NCBI RefSeq assembly: GCF_963082655.1
Contig: NC_081553.1
Location: 36,467,509 to 36,531,508, forward strand
Direction: 5' to 3'
Length of the DNA: 64,000 nucleotides
DNA from: Stomoxys calcitrans
Taxonomy: Eukaryota; Arthropoda; Insecta; Diptera; Muscidae
Shown here: one piece after another, positions 46,150 to 57,202 of the stretch
Numbering within the stretch: the first letter of the stretch is position 1
Layout: each line of letters opens with the position of its first letter
Made by a program: the position numbers and the translations under genes
The notes under the pieces: generated by a model
The model's input: only the letters and a program-made list of their open reading frames with translations
What the model was told of the DNA's origin: nothing
Database searches by the model: none

Positions 46150-46868
46150 CAAAATCCTTCATTGTTTTCCATAACACTCTCCTAAGTTGGTTCATGTCGG
46201 GTGTTGTGTCCCCACCTAAGTACCGGTATTTGTTAGCCACGAAGGGCAATGACACAGGAAATGCTCAAACGTCTCATCATCTTCCCCCCATGCCCTACAC
46301 ATGCCATCACTTGCCAATCGATAAGTGAGCTCGTAGTCTTATGTATCCCGTTATGATACCGAAAGCTTTACTGATCTCCTTCTTTGTTCCTTTCAGTAAT
46401 AGCCTGGTCTTCTCACGATCTGGATCTCCCCATAGAATTTTCGCCGGCCTACCGACCGTTTCGGTGGTTTACCTGCGCATTCGTTGCCCACGCCCTTAAC
46501 TCGGACGGCGTCGATCCGAAAAGCTTCGGGCTAACTAAGTTTATTGATGAGAGTTCTCTCACCTTCAATGCCAAATCGTCTGCTTCCTCATTCCCAGTTA
46601 CTCCGCTATGGCCCGGGGCCCAAACGATAAGGATCGTGCCATCCCTCCTTACATTATTGCCGTTATACTCGACGTGCTCGCGATAACACCGCACCACCTC
46701 ATGCATTCTGTGATCGCCCCGAATTGGTAAAAAAAACGAATTGCAAGCTGCTCGAGTGTAATCTGCCGGTTTTTGGCCCATTTCCATACAATGGCTTGTT
46801 TCAGCTCGTCAATACTGGCAATGGCACTGGAAAAAATAGTCCATCGGATTTTTTGACATTCTTGATTT
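46150..46868 (-). pseudogene. RNase H LINE ORF2 C-terminus, interrupted
   Basis: The minus frame contains TILIVWAPGHSGVTGNEEAD, the RNase H motif with its catalytic Asp. Downstream frames read KILWGDPDREKTR and ETFEHFLC, the usual C-terminus. The upstream part was split by the LINE insertion at 46883 and resumes at 47369-47455. Confidence 0.75.
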
Positions 46869-46882
46869 ACACGTACTTTATG

Positions 46883-47354
46883 CCGCTTGATCTAGAGGTT
46901 CTCTCTTCTAGCGCTGAACCTCACGCTCCAGACCATGTAGATCTACCTTAAAGCTTCTGGGCGGTGGATATCTATCCACAAGATAACCTCCAGATCAAGC
47001 GGCATATCAAGCAGATCTAGACAACATCCATGCAGATACGACAGCAGACGCGGTAAATGACTACCAGGTGAATGTATTCCTTCGAGAACGACCGCATCCC
47101 ATTGCACCTGAAGAAATTGACCTCCACCGGCAAACCAGAGTAGTTCTGACTCAATAACGTTCCGGCAGATGCAGCCACCACAACTCCTACACAGCAAGGA
47201 TTGATGCCGACGTGCAAGATGTATGTCCCGATTGACCGCACGATACACGTCACCTGTTTAACTGTCCAGCCAGACCCACTCCTGGGTCTTGACACTCAAC
47301 AGAATCAAGCAGACGAAAGATAGAACACAACAAACTGCTACAACAACAACAACA
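46883..47354 (+). mobile_element. 5'-truncated Jockey/BS-like LINE with 5' inversion and 14-bp target duplication
   Basis: ACACGTACTTTATG at 46869-46882 recurs at 47355-47368. The first ~104 bp (to about 46986) is antisense LINE sequence, matching 59864-59966 reversed. The rest is sense 3'-end sequence including GTGCAAGATGTATGTCCCGA and ends in ACTGCTACAACAACAACAAC. Confidence 0.92.
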
Positions 47355-47454
47355 ACACGTACTTTATGTGACGAAGCCGAGTCTTGTTTGTACGTCCATG
47401 GTCTACGATCGAGATGTTTGGGTGCCCAGTTTTCCCAATAATAAGTAGCATTAG

Positions 47455-47557
47455 TGGCTATCGCCGGATTCACCCGATGGAGTCCTTCATCGGCAAGAGT
47501 TGCCGCCTCAGTGTACATCACACTGCTACAGCAACAACAACAACAACTACCCATATC
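47455..47557 (+). mobile_element. SINE-C copy, 5' variant
   Basis: GCCGGATTCACCCGATGGAG, CTTCATCGGCAAGAG and TTGCCGCCTCAGTGTACATC, with CAA tail. The first ~15 bases differ from other copies. Confidence 0.85.
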
Positions 47558-47559
47558 AT

Positions 47560-48863
47560 CACTTGAGATGGAAAATTAATTCAGATGACCATTCGTAGGC
47601 TCAAATTCTTTTATGTGCTCTTGATCACGGATCATTTTCGGAATTTACTAATTGGGGAATTTTTATCGTCAGAAAACATGATGCTCGTTCGTGCAAGCGC
47701 AGTAACTCCTGCGCTCTTCTGAGTCTAACTTTTTTGCTTTGGTGTAAGATTGTGTGCTATTAAGAGCATTTTAAGGCTTTAATTTAAGCTCGTTTTTCAA
47801 TATATCTTACATTTTATCACGGTATTTATTGCACATTCTTTTTGTTTGTGTTTCTCTTTCTCTCATTTTACCTGCACACGTACACACACGAGCGCAAATT
47901 TTATTTCATTTTACCTGCACACGTACACACAGGAGCGCAAGTTTCTATGGTTGTGTTGAGAACAGTGTAATTTCCGAAATGACATCTTGATGACGAGATG
48001 GCGGATTGCACCATATGATTTGTGGTTGTTGTAGAAATGAGACCGTGGTAGAATTCGAGCCTTCACTCGCCGAATCATTTCACGTGTTGTTGCGCGTTTT
48101 TTTAACCACCACCATGGCATTTGATAATACTAGCTGTATTATTTTGACGATTTAAAGGGATTGGTACTCTATTCGGCTTTTTACATGAACAACTGTCAAA
48201 CTCCATATAAAAAAACGTATAAGCTAAAAACATGTGAAATATATATATATATATATATGCCTTTTTTACGCTAATGGCTTAAATATTGCACTTAAAAACA
48301 ATTAATCCTGGTGTAATATAAATGTAAGATTGAGTTAATGCAACAAATTTTATGTAATTATGTTTAAAAAAAATATGACATATTGTTAAGTTAATGCGTT
48401 GCACAAACTTTTTGTTTACTTGAAGGTGTTTGAGTTCGCCAACAATAATAGGTTGTAATATCCTGCTAAACACAGGACGCACTCTATTACGCTTGAACTC
48501 TATGACGAATAATTTTCTTTTTCAATAAACTCAGAAGCATTTGGTTTTGGTGGTGGTTGTAAACAGTATAATGTGCTGTCAATAAATCATGTAGCTGTCA
48601 TCTCTAGATTGACAGATGAATTTGAAATAAGTCGCTGGCATTTAATTTCACAATTTGTTTAAACTTTATTAAAATTTCATTACTCATACATATGGAATAG
48701 TTTAACTTAAGAGATTGTGTATAAATAAAATATTTTCTTTAAATAGGGATGATTAATACAGTGATTTGAAGTATCTTCAAGTGGTAATGTTTTCATTTTA
48801 TCTCTGTTATATGTAGTTGTTGTTTTTTTTTCTACAAGACTATACGAAGAATCGTGCAAAAAT
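47560..48863. other. Sec10 3' flank; no gene recognised
   Basis: A 47985-48075 segment (GGCGGATTGCACCATATGAT, TTTGTGGTTGTTGTAGAAAT) has a diverged partner at 55515-55590. A (TA)n run lies at 48239-48260. Confidence 0.4.
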
Positions 48864-48868
48864 TTATT
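48862..48868 (-). promoter_or_regulatory. Sec10: Poly(A) signal overlapping the Sec10 stop codon
   Basis: The last codons read GAA TAA ATT, so AATAAA includes the stop codon. A second AATAAA lies at 48665-48670 and would give a 3' UTR of about 200 nt. Which one is used cannot be told from sequence. Confidence 0.35.
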
Positions 48869-51800
48869 CAATAATCCCCTTTAAATTGTTATTGTTTTTT
48901 ATATCACGAAAATCAGCTCGCAATTGTATGAACTGACGCACCACCGATTTGTCCAAATAATTCTGAAAAAAAAAAATAGACAAAGAAGAAACACTTTAAA
49001 GTTAGTCTATTTGCAGACATAAGTGTGGGCAGTAAAGAGTTTTGTTTTATGAAAGTTGCTATAGAAATGAAATTTCCCATAGAAATAAAATTTTGCCAAA
49101 ATTTCCCATAGAAATGAGATTTAGACAAATTTTCCCATAGAAATGAAATTTTGACAAAATTTCCCATAGAAATGAAATTTTGACAAAATTTCCTATAGAA
49201 ATGTAATATTGACAAATTTTCCCATAGAAATGAAATTTTGACAAAATATCCTTCAGAAATGAAATTTTGACAAAATTTCCCATAGGAATGAAATATTAAT
49301 AAAATTCCCCATAGAAATGGAATTTTGGCAAAATTTCCCATAAAAATGAAATTTTGACAAAATGTCCCATAGAAATGAAATTTTGACAAAATTTCCCATA
49401 GAAATGAAATTTTGACAAAATTTCCCATAGAAATGAAATTTTGACAAAATTTCCCATAGAAATGAAATTTTGACAAAATTTCCCATAGAAATGAAATTTT
49501 GACAAAATTTTCTATAGAAATGAAATTTTGACAAAATTTCCAATAAAAATTAATTTAATTATCTGTTATACTCAGGTTACTGAAATATTTGTATGTAGAA
49601 ATTTTGACGAAATTCCCAAAGAAATAAAATTTTTACAAAATTTCCATAAAAATTAAATGTTGACAAAATTTCCTATAGAAGTAAAATTTTGAGAAAATTT
49701 CCTAAGAAATGAAATTTTGGCAAAATTTCCCAAAGAAATAAAATTTTGACAAAATTTCCTACAGAAATGAAATTTTGACAAAATTTCAGGGATATGAACT
49801 TTTGACAAAATTTCCCATAGAAATAAAATTTTGACAAAATTTCCCATAGAAATGAAATTTTGACAAAATTTCCTATAAAAGTGAAATTTTGAGAAATTTT
49901 CAGGGATATGAAATTTTGACAAAATTTCCTATAGAAATGAAATTTTGACAAAATTTCCTATAGAAATGAAATTTTGACAAAATTTTCTATAGAAATGGAA
50001 TTTTGACAAAATTTCCTATAGAAATGAAATTTTGACAAAATTTCCTGTAGAAATGAAATTTTGACAAAATTTCCTATAGAAATGAAATTTTGACAAAATT
50101 TCCTATAGAAATGAAATTTTGACAAAATTTCCTAAAGAAATGAAATTTTGACAAAATTTCCTATAGAAATGAAATTTTGACAAAATTTCCTATAGAAATG
50201 AAATTTTGACAAAATTTCCTATAGAAATGAAATTTTGACAAAATTTCCTATAGAAATGAAATTTTGACAAAATTTCCTATAGAAATGAAATTTTGACAAA
50301 ATTTCCTATAGAAATGAAATTTTGACAAAATTTCCTAAAGAAATGAAATTTTGACAAAATTTCCTATAGAAATGAAATTTTGACAAAATTTCCTATAGAA
50401 ATGAAATTTTGACAAAATTTCCTAAAGAAATGAAATTTTGACAAAATTTCCTATAGAAATGAAATTTTGACAAAATTTCCTATAGAAATGAAATTTTGGT
50501 AAAATTTTCTATAGAAATGAAATTTTGACAAAATTTCCTATAGAAATGAAATTTTGATAAAATTTCTTATAGAAATGAAATTTTGATAAAATTTCTTATA
50601 GAAATGAAATTTTGACAAAATTTCTAAAATAAATGAAATTTTGACAAAATTTCCTATAGAAATGAAATTTCGCATAGAAATGAAATTTTGACAAAATTTC
50701 GCATAGAAATGAAATTTTTACAAAATTTTGCATAGAAATGAAATTTTGACAAAATTTCCTTAAGAAATTAAATTTTGACAAAATTTCCCATAAAAATGAA
50801 ATTTTGACACAATTTCTTATAGAAATGAAATTTTGACAAAATTTCCTACAGGAATGAAATTTTGACAAAATTTCCTACAGAAATGAAATTTTGACAAAAT
50901 TTCGCATAGAAATGAAATTTTGACAAAATTTCCTAAAGAAATTAAATTTTGACAAAATTTCTTATAGAAATGAAATTTTGACACATTTTCTTATAGAAAT
51001 CAAATTAAATAAAATTTTGACAAAATTTCCTATAGAAATGAAGTTTTGACAAAATTTCCTACAAAATGAAGTTTTGACAAAATTTCCCATAGAAATGAAA
51101 TTTTGCCAAAATTTTCCATTGAAATGAAATTTTGACAAAATTTCTTATAGAAATAAAATTTTTCACAAAATACTTCTTTCTACCTCCCTCCTTAGTTATT
51201 AAACTTTAATTTGTAGAATTATTTTATGTTTCATGGTCATTCCTAATGCCATTGACAATAGCTCTTACCAAAGTTTCTCCGGTGCAAACCTCCAATAAAT
51301 TCTCCGGTTTCACCAACAGCAAATTGCACAAGGCGTGTAGTATATCAAAGAGTTGGGTGACCAGAGGACTATCGAGCTCCCGTATACATTTGCGATACTC
51401 ATTGACATCACATATGGCGCACATTGCTCCCGCTGTATTGAATTGCATTGTTTGTAGATGATCATAAATAATGCGATGTAATCGTACTCCGAATTCGTGC
51501 AATATTTGCTTTTGGTTTTCACCATCAATGCATTTTTTAATTTGTTGTATGACGGGGTGAATGTTTTGTACAACATGTAGGCATGCCTGTTTTGAAAACA
51601 AAAAAAAAACAATAAACCGAAAAAATAAGGAAAATATAAAATGAGAAACAAAAAAAACTTTCAAAACAGATCTTTTAAAATTGCATAATATTATTATTTT
51701 GAGAATCGAGCACCCCGGTAGTTGGGTTGGTAACGAGCTTGGGGGTCGTGGTTTCCATTCCCAAGTAAAAGCTTTGGTCTGTCTATATTGTGGTATCACA

Positions 51801-54118
51801 AAAGACATAAATTGAAAGTGAGTTTGTTCTACGACTTCTTACAAGAGGTTAGGTTATAGTCTAACCTTCCCTTGTGGAAGTGCCGGAGTTTGTTTGTTGC
51901 CATAACCTAACTTACCGCTGAAGTTATTGTATCAAACTCTGAATCTGGTTTATTGTAGTCTGTCTTCTTCTGTTCATTTAATAGATATTGTTTAACCCAG
52001 CCAATAACCGCATTCAATGTTCTATCCAAACCTTGATCCAGTTTATTCTCCACCTGTTCCATAAGAATGCGTTTTTTGAAAACATATTCCGAATACTTGG
52101 GAGTATTGCTGAAAAATAAAAAAATAATTATAAAACAAAACACACGCAAGACCTTTTTCTACTTACAGAACGCAAGGTACCACCGAGGTGTTGCACTGAT
52201 CCTCCAGCAGATGAACTATGATATTGGATTTTTGCACCACATCAAAGAAATAAAGTTGAGGAAATTGCCTACCCGTATCGGCAATGGGTATTATATTCAA
52301 TCCCAAATCCAAGGCATAGGTAGCATGTTCATGCATTAGAAATCTCAGCAAGATATCATTTAATTTGATAATATTAACCGGCAAGTCAGCCTCATTAGAC
52401 AATATGCGGCATCGTTTTAGTGAAGCATTAGCCTCTTGCAACATTTTAATGGCCAACTCCTCAGAGAGGAATGTCTCCCCACCATAATCTTCCACTTGGG
52501 CTATATTGATATTGGCCTTTGTCCTAATAAGCACCTGCATATCTCTCTTCAACTCTTGAAAACGTTCAGTTGGTTTCTTTTGGTGATTTTTACTGACATA
52601 GAATTTCTCAAGTTCTGTGGAACATTTTGTGGTTAAGAATTTTGATTCGATTTCGGCATAACCGTTTAAATGTTTTTGGAAAATTTGTTGGGTGAGTTTG
52701 TTAAGCAGATCATCATCCATGGCTGACATATAGTGCTGAAGTTCGGACGATAATTTGAGGGTACTGAAAAAAAAGAGTGAAATTTCGAAAATGAAAAAAG
52801 AAAAATTGTATAACATTTTTGACAGAATTAGAGTTTTTACAGAAAGTTTTAACAAAAATTGAATTTAAAAGGAATATAGAAGGATAATTTTTTAAATTGA
52901 AAATTTTTAAAAACAAAATCACAAAATTAATATTTATATCAAATTTTGAATTTAGTGACATTTTTAATTCATTATTTTTAACTATTTAAATTATTTTATA
53001 AAAATAAATCCTCAAAATGGAAATTTTCTAAAAAAAAGAAATAACTTCTGAAAATGTTAGCTCTTTCTTACCGCGAATATAACTCATACAATGTTTTCAA
53101 ATATTTCTCCTCATCCCGCTTATCATCCAATTTGGTCATTGCATACTGATGCAATTTCAATTGATATATATTCAGTATAAATTTGGACATGACCTGTTGT
53201 GGATTGGCAAATACCTTTTTGATAATCTCATAATGATGCTTACACATGGGCACAATGCCTATGAATATGTCTTTACCACCGTAAGGGGTCATTTGACTTT
53301 GTTCTATGTAAGCATCAATGCACTGGGCATATCCTTTAAATTGTGACAAAATTTGAGCCAATTTCTTCATCTTCTCTATATCCTCACTCTTTTGGGCTGT
53401 AGCAAACTCCTCGATTAGACGACGTTCTACTTCATCATATTTTCTTTCAATTTTCTTTTTCGATTCAAGGAATTTTTCCGGTGGTAGATCTTGGGCTATG
53501 GCATAGAGTTTTTGTATGACATCAGCCGCCTCATAGAGACGCGTTGGATCGGTAAATATATCATTAACAATCGGTCCAGCGATAAGAAATTCCGACATAT
53601 AGTTCAACAATGTTTGCGCCTCTACGGAACGACTTCGAGGTGTGTTGACATTCTCCAATTGTTCTCCCAAGTGTATAATTTTTCCTGCAACTGAATTAAT
53701 CTTCTCATCCAACTGCCAGAAAACATCGGATGCCAATTGATGGCGCTCCTGTAGTTTTAAAATATTCTTGGCATGAGTTTCTTGCTCTTGTTTTAGGGCC
53801 TCCTCCAAACGTTCGCATTTCGCTTGTTGTTTCTCTTGTAGAATTTTCAGGTCCTTAATTGTTTGTATGAAAGTGTCATGTAAAGCTGTTGGATTGAAAT
53901 CTTTTATGCCGGCAGCGATTATTCCATCTAATTGAGATTGCTTGCCCGTATAGTTGTCACACTCATTATTGGTGCGCCAAGTCAGCCTTTCCACAAATCC
54001 ACTGACCTCGAAAGGTTCCTGTGCAAAGAAAAAGTTTTAATTTTATAAAAACTAACAAATGCACATAATCCTTTTGTCCACTTGCCTGTTCAAACTCTTC
54101 CATATATTGGGATAACAT
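48864..54118 (-). CDS. Sec10: Exocyst complex component 5 (Sec10), 6 exons
   Basis: Exons are 54118-54086, 54018-53072, 52763-52167, 52108-51916, 51586-51269 and 48962-48864. They sum to 2187 bp, or 728 residues plus stop; human EXOC5 is about 708. Sec10 is a subunit of the octameric exocyst, which tethers secretory vesicles to the plasma membrane. The protein aligns with EXOC5 throughout: EPFE...FVERLTWRT at residues 12-26, a coiled coil at about 60-125, GEQLENVNTPR at 129-139, FKGYAQCIDAYIEQ near 238, GETFLSEE in exon 3, LDQGLDRTLN in exon 4 and CDVNEYRKC plus LFDILHALCNLL in exon 5. The last exon (YLDKSVVRQFIQLRADF) matches the EXOC5 C-terminus. Introns are 67, 308, 58, 329 and 2306 bp. 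Intron 1 uses a GC donor, intron 4 carries a SINE and intron 5 a minisatellite. No frameshift is seen, so the gene looks functional. Confidence 0.95.
48963..51268 (-). other. Sec10: Sec10 intron 5
   Basis: The donor GTAAGA follows GAAACTTTG at 51269 and the acceptor TTTTCAG precedes AATTATTTG at 48962. Both ends are phase 0 and the joined protein follows EXOC5. About 2.1 kb of the 2.3 kb is a 29-bp tandem array. Confidence 0.9.
49063..51175. repeat. 29-bp minisatellite, about 70 units, inside Sec10
   Basis: The unit is close to GAAATGAAATTTTGACAAAA plus TTTCCYATA, period 29. Units at about 49063-49548 are mostly of the CCCATAG type, while units at about 49655-51175 are mostly CCTATAG, with a degenerate spacer between. 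Two blocks with different majority variants suggest separate rounds of amplification. Because 29 is not a multiple of three, each reading frame cycles through all phases and produces long but meaningless open frames on the minus strand. Confidence 0.97.
51713..51862 (+). mobile_element. SINE-A copy in Sec10 intron 4
   Basis: It has a degenerate tRNA-like head (CCCCGGTAGTTGGGTTGGTA, then GTTTCCATTCC in the B-box position) followed by the tail TGTGGTATCACAA and a GGTTAGGTTA-like end. It is the same family as the clearer copy at 41326. It lies antisense to Sec10 and leaves both splice sites intact. Confidence 0.75.
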
Positions 54119-54700
54119 CGTTTTTCAAGTTTATTCTTCTTCAAAAGTGCTGTTCACAAATCCTGTCTTTTTTCTGAGGCGTAAACAATTGCTCATCTGT
54201 TTTATTAAATATACGATCAGCTGTTTAAATTACGAATAGTTGCCACCTTTTTTATTTTATAACCGGTAAGTACATGCAAAGAAATTATTTGTTGTAGAGA
54301 CAAAAATGTTGAATATACATACATATATATCTGATATATTCAATGTCTGATAATGTTGAAGCAAGTGAGAGGTAATAGGACAAATTCATTAATGATGAAT
54401 GAAAAGACGAGTGTGGGAAAAAGTGAAGACAGAAAAAAAGGCATGACAAGAAGAAAGCGATTTAAAAGCCCCTTCCAAATTCGCTGAAATTTGGCATCTA
54501 GATCAAGGCGGATTTAAAAAGGTGGTATCAAGCGAACAGCTGTTAACCGAACAGCAGTTAGCCGGACAGGTTTGATGGTATTTGGCAATGAAGGACAGAT
54601 TGCCTAAATTAGCTTGGTTAACACGAAGCCTTTTGTTTTTGAATTAAGGGCGCGGGCGACGAATTTGCATGTAATACTGTCAAACAGCGAAATGACAGTT
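54119..54700. other. Sec10 5' flank
   Basis: No clear core promoter by eye. A segment at 54517-54580 (GCGGATTTAAAAAGGTGGTA, CAGCTGTTAAC) has a diverged partner at 55313-55375. Confidence 0.35.
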
Positions 54701-54704
54701 AGAC

Positions 54705-54823
54705 CTCGTTTACACTGCTCTTTAAATTCTGATTTAATGGCTCGATCATCTGTTTTCCCTCTATGAAATCAGCTGACGAGAGCCTTAAATCCCAGTTTAA
54801 TGAGCAATGTAAACGGGATTTAG
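54705..54823. mobile_element. Foldback element, ~40-bp inverted arms
   Basis: CTCGTTTACACTGCTCTTTA ... TTTAATGGCTCG pairs with the reverse complement of GAGCCTTAAATCCC...GAGCAATGTAAACG. The loop is about 35 bp. Confidence 0.75.
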
Positions 54824-55194
54824 GACGACGAAAATCCTATGGGGTGATTCGGATCATAAAAAGACGAGGCTATTAATCAATGAAAATAAGATGATGGTCA
54901 GCATTGCTTTCGGTGTCATAACGGGATACATTGGACTACGGGATCACTTTCCTATTCATTGTCCGATTTTGCCGGCAAAAGACCGGTACGTAGGTGGGGG
55001 ACACAATACCAGATATGAGCCAACGTAGGGGCGTGGTCATGGTACATGGCTTAAGGTTGGTACTATATTCGGTTTTCGCGGTATAAAAAATGAGCGGAAT
55101 GTATGAATGAAAAGTGTTCGTTTTTTATTATTAACATTTACGACATTTTACGACGTCCAAAAAAAAGCACAACTACTGTCGATTTCTTACGTAA

Positions 55195-55275
55195 TATAAA
55201 CGCGATCGCACAACAGATAGTGCACTCAATATTTTGTTGTTCGGCAACTGTCACTACCTTTAAATAAATATATCT
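55195..55275 (-). mobile_element. MITE-like family X, fragment
   Basis: CAGATAGTGCACTCAATATT and TGTTGTTCGGCAACTG match one end of the family. Confidence 0.6.
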
Positions 55276-55914
55276 TGCTTTTACAACATCATTTTTATAC
55301 AAGTGGAAGCAAGGCAGATTTAAAAAGGTGGTCTCACGCGCACAGCTGTTAACATCCGGCCAGGTTTGACGGTTTTTAGATGTCAGATTTTTGTTTGCAT
55401 TCTCTTTGTTGTTATCTTCTTTTTCGCATATTCTCTGCTCATGTAGGCATACATATACACACGCCCACAAATTGCTTTGTGTGCGTTGGCCAAACATCGA
55501 TCAGCTTGATGGCAAGATGTCGGATTGCATCAAGTGATTTGTGGTTGTTGTACAAACGAGGCCACCTTTCATTGTTTCGCCATGAAGTGGAAGATGCTGG
55601 CAAAGGATTTTTGAAAGTTGTGCTTATTTAATTATACCAACGAAAATACTACAAAATCTAATTATTTGTACTTTTTAAACAGTTTTGTGTTTCATTATTT
55701 CGAAGGGATAGGGTTTGGTTGAAATTGCAACAACATATATGAATTTGAGTTCGGACCACACCCTCACATTTGTGTTTAAACATTTACTTAAGCAGCTTAT
55801 AAATTGGTTGGTGTTATATTAATTTTTATATGTAAACGGCAAAAAAAATTAAATGTGGTAACCATGTCAAACCACCGAAAGAACGATTTGGGGAAATTTT
55901 TTCCCAACAAAAAA

Positions 55915-55985
55915 CGTAGTCTATATTTTTGTCCATAGTGTCATGGGGCGGAATTATATCCGCACCCACTTTTCAACATAACCTA
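55915..55985 (-). repeat. Short dispersed repeat (LINE-tail-like)
   Basis: Minus strand: TTAGGTTATGTTGAAAAGTG, GGCGGATATAATTCCGCCCC-like and ACTATGGACA; the same segment occurs in the B units at 31850, 32450 and 32790 and at 46030. Confidence 0.6.
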
Positions 55986-56224
55986 AATACCATGTTTTTA
56001 TCACAGCGAAGTCTTTTAGCCTCAATCCATTTTCGGATGTTCTCTCGATTTTAATATCATGTGAGGGACTGCCTTCATATGTTCTCTTTAGGAGCTCACA
56101 ACTTATATGTTTCTTCGTTCTCGTCTTCTATCAGGGCATGGGCACAGATGAAAGCGGTATAGAAGAATTTGACCTTTATAGGGACAGAGGCCACCGTAGT
56201 AAAATGAAAATGAACATAGTACCA

Positions 56225-56570
56225 GCTAAGATAAATTTAACGTCTTGGTACTAGCCCAAAATATATTCACTTACAGGTTGGAGCAGTTGCCCAACAACAA
56301 AATATTGAGTGCACTATCTGTCAAAATCAGTATTTAGTTCAACTCTGATTTCGAGTTTGTTACTAGTTCGCGCCATTTTTCGTTGGTTCTTAACTATGAT
56401 GCACATACATAACTGAACGTTGCTAAAACTCGTTGACAGATAGTGCACTTGGCGAAAAAAATTGTTCTTAGCTGTTTTCTGTGCACTTCCTGGGTTAATA
56501 TAGCATGGTACCAGCCAAGATATATTCATGTACAGGTAGTGACAGTTGCCCAACAACCAGGATTCACTGA
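56225..56570 (+). mobile_element. MITE-like family X, copy with internal inverted motifs
   Basis: GTTGCCCAACAACAAAATAT, GTGCACTATCTGTCAAAATC on one side and CGTTGACAGATAGTGCACTT on the other form an inverted pair. Flanking TATATTCA(C/T)...ACAGGT blocks occur at both sides. Confidence 0.65.
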
Positions 56571-56789
56571 ATAAGGTTAAGCCAAGCGATCAGCCGATAT
56601 ACTTTTGTTTTTAATATTTGGCAGTACTTGGCATTGAGGATGTCAACTTGTTCTCTTTTTACATTCATTCTTTGTTTACGTTTTCTCCTATATGATGACA
56701 TTTTCAATCGTCAGATTTGACATCCTTAATGATGTTTATGGGGCCTATCCACTTTGTGTTTTTGCATGTGACCTAACCTTCTATTAGTG

Positions 56790-57075
56790 AATCCTGCCCA
56801 ACAACAAATATTGGGTGCACTATCTGTCAAAATCGGTGATAAGTGCAACTTTGGTTTTGTGTATGTTGCTAGTTCGCGCCATTTTTCGTTGGTTGTGTGT
56901 GGGTCAAGGTTTTTAACAATAATACACACACACAACCAAAACTCGTTGACAAATGGTTCACTTCGCGAGAAAAAATTGTATTCAGCTGTTAACGGTACAT
57001 TACCTGGTAATTATGTCATAAGTGCTTACTGGGGCAAAATATATGTTGTAGTATTGGCAACTCTTATTATAAGAA
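56790..57075 (+). mobile_element. MITE-like family X, copy just upstream of Tmem179
   Basis: GCCCAACAACAAATATTGGG, GTGCACTATCTGTCAAAATC and CTCGTTGACAAATGGTTCAC; it ends about 130 bp before the Tmem179 start codon, so it may lie in the promoter or 5' UTR. Confidence 0.65.
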
Positions 57076-57202
57076 CAGCTGACCAACAAAGAAATAGTAA
57101 AACTACGTAAAAGATACAACAAATACGATAATTTCCATAATTTTCGTTGTCGAAAGGAAAACTTTATTTTGTTTGAATAAATTCGCAAAATTATAGCATA
57201 AA

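Noticed and set aside
48913..49951. Long minus-strand open frames of up to 187 residues made of a repeating Phe/Ile/Lys/Gly pattern
   Set aside because: They are produced by the 29-bp minisatellite; a unit not divisible by three cycles through all frames. They lie in a Sec10 intron.
49063..51175. CRISPR array
   Set aside because: Units are directly tandem with no unique spacers and the DNA is from an animal nuclear genome.
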